A stretch of 64,000 nt of DNA, from NCBI GenBank assembly GCA_002633005.1, contig NMRA01000043.1, positions 368,474 to 432,473 of the forward strand, given 5' to 3'. Of this stretch, positions 40,978 through 52,900 are shown one piece after another (within the stretch, counting starts at the first letter, position 1; each line of letters opens with the position of its first letter). This DNA is from Phoronis australis (Eukaryota; Phoronida; Phoronidae). The notes under the pieces were generated by a model. That model searched no databases. It had not been told where the DNA came from and saw only the letters and a list, made by a program, of their open reading frames with translations. The translations under genes and the position numbers were made by a program.

Positions 40978-43900
40978 ACAAGTGCTGCAGCTGGGTGAAA
41001 ATTCCACAGCTATTTTTATGCCATGCCAGTTTCACAAGACATGCAGCAGTAATAAGAGGCGCAATAGAAATACTTATAACTTCATTAGGACAAATCATTT
41101 TTTGGTTCACTAAGCAAAAGTTCGCACACTGAACATTGAATTTTCAAAAGCCAGCAAAGTGAAGCCATCTTGTGTTCACATCACTAATTAAATAATCGGT
41201 ATCCGTAATGATGACATATCAAAAAATAATCCCATTCTGGAACCATGTTGTTGAAATAATCCCATTCTGGAACCATGTTGTTGAAATAATCCCATTCTGG
41301 AACCATGTTGTTGAAATAATCCCATTCTGGAACCATGTTGTTGAAATAATCCCATTCTGGAACCATGTTGTTGAAATAAAAACTGCAAACAATATTTCCG
41401 ACACAAAACATTGATGTGTGACTTCCATCGACACCACTACTAGACCGCCGCAATTGGGAAACCCCAAATTTATCTTTGAAATGATGGCCTTGTGGAAATT
41501 TTTACACAGCATGACCATCAATTAATGGACTGTGCCGACAAATCTCAAGGTTAAAACATTTTTTGTTCAAAAGCCATTACAATTAACCGGCATTAGATTA
41601 TTCAAGGACATTTGCTCACCTTTAACTTTCCATTATAAATAATAACTGGCAGGTGGAAAGCTGAGGCATTCGTGAATAGTGTTAGGGGTACGGTGAAGTG
41701 AAGGTCGACGGCATTGGGGAGAAATGAGAGCACCAGAACCAGAACTGTCTGTCCAGGAAGCAGGACCACTGGCTTTGAAAAGTTGAAAATCTGCAATACA
41801 ACGATGACGGTGTTAAGAGTTGTCTGTCCAGAAGGCAGAACGACAGCAAGGGGCAAGTTCAGCAACTTGAGCAATAGGTGAATTAAACATTTTAAGAACA
41901 GGGAATGAATCAATAAAATGTGTTATGAATTCACTTGTCTAGATGAAATGCTATAATTATGCTGTGAACCATAACTGAAGCGCAAACAGGAACATGAACG
42001 GCGAAGACATTTATTTCTAGCAACACAAATTCCAGTTACTTTCCAACATGTGGAAATTTTACCTCAAATATTTTAGCCTAGAAATAAACAGCAGAATATT
42101 AGCATTCTTAGTTTGAATGATTTACACACATCACACAGTTATGACATTCCAGTATACATGTAAATGATGAAAAAATCTTAGCATCAGGTACGAGACTAAC
42201 TTTCCGACATCACTTCAATTGCAGTATCCGACTGCACTTGTGACTTGGCATTAAATTTTTGTTACAAAGCAGTTAATACCCGGATGAATTGTGCATAACT
42301 TCTAACCAAAATATCAATAATTAAACCAAAAAGAAATCATAATTGATTAGAAGTGCACTTTTTCAATTTGTAAATCCAAAATGTCCATTTTTAGTGGCTT
42401 GCTAATGAGTTTCCTTTTTATAGAGAAGATGGCACTTTATAAAGATCTAGTCAACATACTGTAAAGTACTGGAGATATTCATCAGGTATGCTGGCGTTGT
42501 ACACAACTACAGTCACGTTGAATGTGTTGGTAATGGTAAGATTGCGAGTCATGTTGTTGAACGGCGACTTTCCACTCTGAAATCGTAGGCTGCTGGCATT
42601 ATACAGCAACGATCTGAAAACAAAGGTTTCACCACATTACTCTAACCTGCAAAATTCGATATATTTTCACAAAACAAACAACAGAACAACACATGGTTTC
42701 ATTTCTTATCACACTACTTCCAAGTTCTTGTCATTACAACTGACACACCAAAATCAATGAACTGTACCAATACTGTACCATAAGCTAAACAAGAGCAACG
42801 CGGAGCGTTGAAATGCGCCCACAATTGCACCGCATACGGTATCCTTCTAGGGTTGTTTATTGGTACCATAAAGTGGCCAGTAGAGGGCATACTTTGCAAA
42901 ATGGAAAGGCATGGTCATTGTCTCCGCAATGGGCTAGGGGCAAAATGTGAGTAATCTTCATAATACAAGCACATCCTATACCTCAGTTGCTTAAAACACC
43001 ACAGAAACATAGAATTAAAAACAAATTTACCAACATACGAGATTAGCACAGCATTAGAATGCCAGAAACAAATTTCTACTTGGAACTTTTCCTTCACAGT
43101 CACGAAGTAACACAAAGTATACACCTGAAGACCTATGAAAATACAGAGGTCAATGTAAAATACTAAAATTGCCACTAGANNNNNNNNNNNNNNNNNNNNN
43201 NNNNNNNNNNNNNNNNNNNNNNNNNNNNNNNNNNNNNNNNNNNNNNNNNNNNNNNNNNNNNNNNNNNNNNNNNNNNNNNNNNNNNNNNNNNNNNNNNNNN
43301 NNNNNNNNNNNNNNNNNNNNNNNNNNNNNNNNNNNNNNNNNNNNNNNNNNNNNNNNNNNNNNNNNNNNNNNNNNNNNNNNNNNNNNNNNNNNNNNNNNNN
43401 NNNNNNNNNNNNNNNNNNNNNNNNNNNNNNNNNNNNNNNNNNNNNNNNNNNNNNNNNNNNNNNNNNNNNNNNNNNNNNNNNNNNNNNNNNNNNNNNNNNN
43501 NNNNNNNNNNNNNNNNAAAAAACAAAACTGCCACTAGGAGGCGCCACAGTAGTCGAAATCGTCGGAAAATCATCGTCAACCGTCCTCTACATAGTAAGCA
43601 CATACATGCCAATTTTCACAATCATCCTTTGAGCGGTTTGGTTGATAGAGGGGTGGAAGCACAAAAACAGACTCGAAAACAGTAAAAATGGCCACTAGGT
43701 GGCGCAAACTATGTCGAATCCATCCGAAAACGGCAGGATAGCGTCATCTCACTATTAGGTGCCTACATACCAAATTTCATGAAAATCCGTTCAGGACTTT
43801 TGAAGATACAAAGGTAAGCGTAAAAAACTAAAATTGCCACTAGGGGGCACACCGGTAGTCGGATCCGTCCGAAAGTTCGCACATGCCGTCCCATTCATGA

Positions 43901-46900
43901 ATGGAACATATGTGTCAAATTTCATGAACGTATGTCAAAGGGTTTTGGAGATAGAGCAGCGGACGCCGGACGCCGGACGGACGGACGGACGGACGGACGG
44001 ACGGACGGACGGACGGACAGAGATGACGGCATAATGCGTCCACATATAAATATGTGGGCGCATAAAAAGTATGCATGTTGAGAAAAACAAGTGTAAAAGT
44101 TGGAATAAGGTGAGTAACAACAAATTTTTTTGACATACTTCATGAAGATTGTGTTGCTACTAGTATCCCTACACGTACAACACGCGTGTGAAATTCTTAC
44201 CCATGCAGTACATCTGCCCTGTATGGTATTGTCAATTTGTGCTGCATGTTTTTCGACTTAATGACTATTTTTCCAGACCAATGTTTCGGACTAAGAGCTC
44301 TTGAGGCTGAAAGAAATAATTAAGTCGGATGAAGATAAAAACAATAGTTTCACGACGAACACTAATGTGCAACTGAAACAATAAAGCACATGATGATATT
44401 TAAGTTGATTGCTAATAAAGCACTTGTGCAACACAACATATTTCCACAATGAAAAATGTAAAAAATGTTGCGTTTTTCAACACTGGTGACGATGAATTCT
44501 TATCAAAGAAGACACTGTAAGTACTCAAAGGAAGAAATTCCAATGTCTATCATTCAGAATATGCTAACAGAAAATAGATTTCATATTTCCAAAGAATGAC
44601 AAGTCAATATGCTACCTGTAAAGGTGATTGATCCAATAGACGTGGCTCGGTGCAACTCTGGTCGCACCTTGACCGGACGAAACTCTATATTGACTGCATC
44701 GTTTGGTGGTACAATCGAAACACTCTGCAGGTATAATTGAAGATTAGAAGTCAAAGCAAATCAATTTCCCAAAAGAAGACCTAAGCATTACAATATTAGC
44801 AATATTTCACATAACAGTGACTGGATGCCCACACTTTCAATTAGCAAAATGAAAAAAGAATACATTCCTGTTGACAATGAGATAACAAGAGCAACCTATG
44901 GCATCAGGTGTCATGAGACGATTACAAATAAGTGATCATCTTTATACAACACAGTGGGCAATGAAAAATCACAAAGTCAATAACATGTATTTCAATTATT
45001 TATAAGTACCTGGTTAGAGTGAACACATATATTCCTTACGTATCTGTATTGACTGTTTAATAAGTGACTTGTAAGGCCAAATCGGAGCAGGATTCACTTG
45101 TATTGTTAACTATGTATCAACGTGACCCCAGAAAAACAGATGGTCACTGTATACGTTTACAACAACCTATCAAGTTTTGTAGTTCAGTTCTGAGACATGA
45201 CATGGGCCGGCAATTATACGATTTAATGCCCTTTAAACCAACCTTGCATCAAAAAATGAATTTTTAATTTGTGGAACTTATTTTTATAAATCTTGTTTTA
45301 GCTTGATCCTTGCACAGATAAGATACAATTTCCTGGCTTGGAAATCATTTCTCACCAGAGTAAGGGGAGGTTGACAATATTGACAATTAAAATGGACAGT
45401 GGCCAAAATCAAGCGTCTTTCAATGTATAAAGAAGAGTTCATAGCCTCTTAAAATACTTACAGTTAAATGAACTGCTTTTGAGCAAGAGTTGACTAATTT
45501 AAGCTTGAGAGATTTGGGGCTGTCTAAAGTTCTTAAAATGCCAAAATCTAAAACTTCAGTTGGCGCATACAGCCCGGGACCTGCAAAGAAATAATAAAAA
45601 AATATCAGTAAGCAACCATTTTAAACCAACACCAGCACTTTTTGAAATTTTTGACTAACTGTATACTGTGTGCAAATTATTGACTACCTGTATACTGTGC
45701 AAATTGCTGACTAACTGTATACTGTGCAAATTGTTGACTAACTGTATACTGTGCAAATTGTTGAAACTGTATACTGTGCAAATTGTTGACTAACTGTATA
45801 CTGTGCAAATTGTTGACTAACTGCATACTGTGCAAATTATTGACTAACTGACGGAGTGTATACTGTGCAAATTAAGACAGTTTAAAAAAGCAAAGGCAGC
45901 AGAAAACTCATTGATAATGATTACAGGAAAGAAATTCGACATAATTCACTTCTCGATATTGGTACCACTACACATCACATCACTGATATTTAGTAGATTC
46001 ATAACAACAGAATCGTGGCGTGTCATCAATAACATTCCATTTCTACAATACAGAACACCACCTTGAAGTTAAAAATCACAAACTTCAAAGCACAGTAAGT
46101 CAGATTAGTGCCAGCAAAACTATCCAGCGAGGCAACAATCCATAAAGATGAACTCAACTCCTCCTACAGCGTCAGTAATAATAAGAAGAAAGCTACTCAG
46201 TCAATTAAACAAGCACATAAGGAAATTGTTGGCCTTAGTGAAGTCCTTAAGAAACTGTTTAATGTCCACTTTCATCCCATAAACGTATATAGTTTCTGAA
46301 TCCTGATATGCGCGTAACAATCACAATTCATGCCTTAAAATGTCATATATAATTTTAAAAAATGTGAAAATAGTCATTTTGTTTTGAAGATGAATTTTAA
46401 AAAACCTAAACTGCGAGTGGTTTTGTGTTGGAACATTATTTTTGCTGCCAATAATACTCAGTCACAAGTGTCTCAGAAGTTTGATTTACCCTCAAATATC
46501 AAAGATATCAGACTACTAATTTCCTTTCAAAAAACGTACCAAGTCTTACGCAATTTTTGAAAGCCGGCATCTTTATTGTTCAAAGGTATACGGAAAATCT
46601 GAGACACCGTTTAGTCAGCTATAGACCATAAAAGCATGCAAAATTTTACAGCAAAATAGACGATCAAAGAACTGTCATAATTCAGACAGTTTGAGAATGG
46701 TTGACAAAGATTAGCCAAGTTCTGGCATACTTAGTACATAAATAGTGCCTTTAAAGACACGTTATGGTTAGAAATGAAAATTAAAGGTATAACTTTACAC
46801 AAAATGTGCATATCATTGCATTTTTGAAAAAATCCACGAAAGTAGACAACTTAATCTACTCATGAGTATTTTAAACACAACACATGAGGATAAATAAGGT

Positions 46901-49900
46901 ACCGCGATGGAATTGGAAACACGGCTGAAAACATAAAGAGAGTAGACCTACTTGAAGACACTTCAACTTCAACGGGTAAAACTAACTGACGTTTATCATC
47001 CACGTCAGTTTTTATGCGGATGTAGGCTGTGTGATTCTGCTCTTTTCTTGCCACAAAACTTGCCCTCATCACAGGCTTTGTTTCATACGGCTGAATTTCC
47101 TGAAAATGCCAAACCAAACAACATTATTACCTTTTGAGATTAATTTTGGTTGTATCTATAACATTTTAGAAAGTACCTGCTACAGAAACTCAGAAAATAT
47201 CAAAAAGTTCCTTTTTACTTTCAATGCCATGATGGAAAATTAGACGATTAATTCAAATTGTCCTTTCGTTTGTTTTTAATAGTTGATGAGTTGCTGCCGG
47301 TGTTACAAATAGGTAATAGTTTAAGGTTAAGTAGGACCTAGTCTGTGCATTTACCAGCTAAATTTCTACAAAACTACTGTATTTAACTCAGTTGGAATTT
47401 CATTTCTACCTTGAAACTGAACTGGTCACGCAACCATGCACTTTTTGGTAATGTTGGTAAAAAAGAAAGGTAGTTATAAAAACAATGGTAGCAATAACGT
47501 CACCAATTTTCTCTTGACATAAAACGTTCATAATGAAATATCAAAAAACGCTACTACAGTTCTCTTAATTTTTATTTCATTTCTGTTTTATGCAACTTTT
47601 GGGTTTCTTGATAAAAATTATAAAAGTATTATTTTTGATAGCCCCTCATGCAAAAATTGACACAATAAAAATTTCCTAACAGCTTTTTGAAGAACAGCGC
47701 ATAAAGCACAGCATTTGAAAGTTTCTTACGAGTCCGAATGGTTGTTTCTGAGATATGGTGTTCTGAATTTAGCCAAGTTTGGACAATTTCATAAGGCTCT
47801 AAATAACCTTAACACATGCCATCCTTACCCATAATTTGGACAAATTCATAAGGCTCTACATAACCTTAACGCATGCCGTCCTTACCCATAATTTGGACAA
47901 ATTCATAAGGCTCTACATAACCTTAACACATGCCGTCCTTACCCATAATTTTTTCGGTGCTTCTGCCTCACCCGTGGGTAATTCTAAATGCAGATCACCA
48001 CCACTTGAAAACATTTCTGTAACCTAGGGAGGTAAGAGGAATGAAAACAATCGGTCACAAAAAGGCTTTTTTCCACCCAAAACTGAGATATTCAGCTATT
48101 ACCAAGTGTTTGAGACGAGATTGCGTGAATATGGGCTTACCCATTGGCCGATTCATGTCTTGAGCAATACAAAAGGTATTACGCCACATGCCTACTTATT
48201 TTAAGGTTTAAGAAAACTTTGAATGCAGCATGAAACAAAGGGAATTCCATGTACACTTTCAGTTTTGTAATATGTCATGCCACGTTAAGCCAACTAGACC
48301 AGGATGAAAAAATTGAGTTAATGTCAAGGGCACGGTACTGCACAGAACATATTAAAGATGAAGATTTAAAAGCTTTCTATGGGGATGTTGTCTTGAACAC
48401 AAATCAACAACCCGTAGCTTGCTACAAAAATATCACACAAAATTAAGGATCAGATCGCTTATCAGAACAAGTACCTTCAGTTGTCAGATTAATGTTGAGT
48501 CAGTAACTCAACTTTTCCATGTACTTACTTGTAATGTTTTCTCGTAAGGGTTATGCATTTGAATTAACGGAGAGTAGCTAGTATTAAGTGGCACTCGCGC
48601 CCTTAAAAATGGACGCAGCCTATATGGATTAGGTATGCCCACACCAAACACCTGAAAAGAAAATTTAACCATTAAAAATATCTTTGAACCATAAAATAAC
48701 ACTCCACTTGGCCATAGCACCACTACAAATGGAAAGATATGATGATGCCTTACAAGCAACACACACGCTTTCACTACACAACTAATGTACTGAATATGAA
48801 TTTCAATGTGGAAAATGCTGCTGAGTTTTTTATACTGAACTCAATGGCTGCAACGTGTCTTAACACAAAAATGCAAGTGGAAATAATGCCATTGACTCTT
48901 TGATGTTTTTCAAGCTGCATCTTAAAAGGGCGTTACAAACACTGTGAGCTAATATTGTGTGAAAAACAGCCAGCTACAGGAATGTCTGCATTTTAGTAGT
49001 AACCAGTCATCACCACGGGGATTAATACTGTTCAACTGGATAATCCAGTAAATCATTTACTTGAACATCTATCCTCTTACGGCAATTACACCATGAATTT
49101 GTGGCTTGATCAGAATAAAGGCCAGCACAAAATTAGACAGCTGCAAAACAAAGTCGCAAACTAGTGAGTCTATAAAACTTGATGAACGAGTTGAGTTATG
49201 CCAGCAAGGCTACTTCAAATGAACTTAAGGAAAACACGCCAACAAAGAATCACATTTAAGTTCTTAATATCAACAATTTCATATCAAAAACACCAAAACG
49301 CACCCCACCTGTTGATTAGCTGCCAAATTAGAACAACCACAAATACTATGTGATGACATGTTACTTAGTCGATTTCGAGTTACAAGCATTTATTGGTGGA
49401 TAAATACTACATAGAATGGACACTACCAATCACAGCGCTAGTCATCCTTCATTGTGTTAAGTGTGAAAAGTCGTCAGATATTGCAGCTCGTTGTCCTGCA
49501 ATTTATGGCATAATGAAGAATGATGAGGAGTTATGTTAATGGTGCTTGTCACAATTCAGTATTTGACCACGCTGTGGCTCTTCATTTACACAAGGAGAAT
49601 AAGAGAAGCACGGATATGGCACAACACAGTACAAGAAACTCACATGGTGTTGGACATGATACATAGGCACACAGTATACTTCACACTAGTGTCCGTTGAA
49701 CAAAGAAACTTTCAATTTAAGACACTTTTCTCCCATTTTCTATTTTTAAGGGTATTCAATTCACGGTTGTGATACGCAGTAATCTAACGGAAGGTTTAAT
49801 GGTGATGACAACATAGTTACTTGTCAAAACAAGGTGATTAGTGTTATTTAGCAGCATAACAAGTTTTGTGTAAGTCATCCATGGAAACAAATGACATAGA

Positions 49901-52900
49901 AGACCTGTCACTAACCTGATATTTGTAGGTGCCTTGTGATGTGTGAATATATAAGGTATTTTCTACATTGCCAACCTCCCGGGCAAGAAACACCACTTCA
50001 AATGAGGTATTACTTCCTGGGGGCACCAACTGAAATAGAGAGGAACAGGGCTACGTTACAACTAATATATGGCGACTTATATTAAAGGAACAGCAAATTT
50101 TCCTCATTTAAACCACATTACGTGATAATACAGTGTATTTGAGATGTAGGAAAATGGCACTGGCAAGAACATTTGTGAGAACTTGAAGACAACAACTGAA
50201 TCACATGCTGGAAAATCTTGTACGCAAATTTAAGTAGTGATATAATTTGACACACTTGAAATAAACAACACTCCGTCAATTGTTCAGATTGCTGTTAGTC
50301 AACACTTTATACCTTTCACTGGCAATAAGCAAAGCTAGTTCCAAACTTAGAATTACACGAATATGGCGAGAACTTTTATGGATACAGTAAAGACACTTTG
50401 ACTTTAGGATTTGGTAGCAGTAATTCACAGTTAAGCAAAGCGGATAACTCACCTTATCTTGGAAAAATGAGCAGTGGAAGTGCTGCGTACTGCCCGATAT
50501 TGACAACAGGTGAAGACTGTTGATGGTGTCTGGATTTTGAACAGTAACCTGTTCCATAACTGGCATGCCAACAGGTCTGGTAAAATAAAGGTACAAACAT
50601 TATTGGAATATGCATAAAAGTTGGAATGATGACATAAACATTGGAATATGTGATAGAAGGTAGAATGATGACATAAACACAGACAAAACACACAAACAAA
50701 ATGTGGGATAGCTATGCATCTCAATAAGCATTGTCAATGAAGTTATTTTTGATAACAAAAAAATGCACGCACGCACACCCACACAAATATTCATTTATTA
50801 ATACAAGTTCAGTTCACAGCAACATCCTGATGAATATCGCAATCATAAGAAATATAATGAACAACAAAATAAATGACAGAGAGTGAAGATGAGTCAAATT
50901 AAAAATGCTCTTTTTAGTAAAAAATAAAATGTCTTTAAAAGCATTGGGCATTATATGAAATTTCCAATGGTCGACCGAACTGAGATAACCATTCAGGTCA
51001 AATTTAGCTCATCCAGTAGCTGATCTGTCTGCAAGTAAGTAGACTGACCTGGAAGTGGCACCTTGCACATGCCAAACCAGTGCAACTACACTAAAATCAA
51101 AACACGCTATGACACAATGTGGCAAACAAGTAAAATGTTCTTTCTTTAATATCCTCCTCCTTTCACTAAACATATGTAGCACCGAATTAATGCTTTAACG
51201 ATATTCACGTTCTGTACCATAGCTACTATTAGACAATATTTTGAAATAGAGTGCAAGCATCTCAATGTTAGAAGCATTGAATAATAAAAAGAGCAATTTT
51301 GGAGACTATACTTTCAGAAATTAGAAACTTTACCATCCTCCAACCAGTCAGTGATCCAGAAGAACAACATAAGACCTCAAACTAAAGGCTCTTCCCTGAA
51401 TGACTATTAAACACCCATAAACCCATAGCCTTACAAAAACCTGCTCAGACATACCGTAAACATTCGGGTTAACGCCCTGGGCGGTTAAATTGGCAAACCC
51501 AAAACATCGGGGGTGGGTGGTTAACCAGACATGGGCGCTTAAACGCGAAATTTCAAGAAATCCAGGATGGGCAGATAACCGCCCTGGGCAGTTAATCTTA
51601 CCACATGATCCCAGTCCCCACACGTAGTTAGAATGCGTAACACTTTTCCAAGCTTTCGCCACGTTGCCAAATGACGGTAAAAATGTCATAACAGCGGATG
51701 ATCACAACAAAGGTTCTGTTGCCCTCTGATTAATTATTTCAGTTAAATTTACAAAATTGCCCATGCCGTCCTGCCGTTTTGTTAGAGCTGTGCCTGTAGA
51801 GCGCAGACAACCAGAGACTATGCAGCTCTCCACTTGGATTGCAGCTATCCTCACTGACGTGGTGACAGAGCAAAGTGCACGTGTGCAAGCTTCACGTGCT
51901 GCGTAGGTTACAGCAGAGTCACGAGTTAGTTGTCAAGTTCTGAGTTAGAGAGCAGTTTTAAATTATTTGTACTTAAAGTTGAAAAACTAATTCAGGTGTT
52001 TTTTTTGTGTTTGGGATGTTTATGTTCGAGACTCCGTGATTCAATGACATTTTCAACGTAAGGTTCTACGGCTGTTTTATTTTGACTGTCCGGCAGAGGT
52101 CGACAAACATAAGCCAATAGTCAATCAAAAGTTACCGCAAAGGCATTACTCAAAAAAGTGCTTAAGACTTTAATGTTAAGAAACACTAACACTATGAATG
52201 GGATGAGTCTAATGAACCCATATAGTAGAGTCTGGGAAAGAAGTAGTTCATACACAAGTACCTGCACCGGTAAAAATAATTCGAAGACGAAGCCCCCATT
52301 ATTCGGGTAATCGGCACCAGTGGTTTGTTCCAACGAGCAAAGTGTCCTTACTGAGTCGGTGTTGTTGGAAACAGGACTCGGCGCTAGGCAAAATGAGCTG
52401 CAGGTCACATTGGCGACCTGAATTTTGAAAACGTGAGCCGAGATTTTGGTCATCTTCTATTTAGTCGTAACATGCGACATGAAATTTCCAATGTACGGGC
52501 CACGGCATACATATGCGATAAAACGTCACAAAACAGCGATGTTTCTATTAATTGTTAAACGATCAACTTACCAAATTTTGTGGTGGAAAAACACATTTTT
52601 AATCTACATGCAAGATCTCCAGATTATCCTATTATATAACCTACAATATCGTACTGCGGTCCCGCTGTTTGCGCGCAATGTCCCAGCAAACGATCGCGAC
52701 TTGGAAATGTCAACAAGTAATTGGCCGGTTCAATATGCGTCTCGTTTTTTATGGCAAAAGACAATGGCAAACAGATTCTCAAGAACTTCTTTCCGATGTT
52801 GAGCACGCGCATATGAGTCACCTGTCAATCACACGTGCAGTCAAGGTAACTTGCACTCCAGAGCGAGGAAACTCAAGCGCGCGTACCACACCAAATTCGC

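Larger units (their letters stand above)
42791..44063 (+). mobile_element. CTCF-motif modular repeat, copy B (N gap inside)
   Basis: 5' hairpin caacgc-gga-gcgttg, then atgcgcccac (42813-42822), matched by the inverted gtgggcgcat at 44054-44063. Cores at 42877, 43172 (cut by the N gap), 43531, 43692 and 43837. Near the 3' end is a (GGAC)n run at 43975-44018 and a palindrome ccacatat-aa-atatgtgg. Confidence 0.8.

Noticed and set aside
41184-41521. Overlapping frames of 70-100 codons on both strands
   Set aside because: Created by a 30-bp tandem repeat and disrupted by nothing else; translations are simple repeats.
42915-43612. Long frames of 120-210 codons
   Set aside because: They read through the N gap and contain mostly unknown residues.
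43834-44143. Frames rich in Thr-Asp-Gly-Arg or Pro-Ser-Val-Arg
   Set aside because: Translation of the (GGAC)n microsatellite inside repeat copy B.
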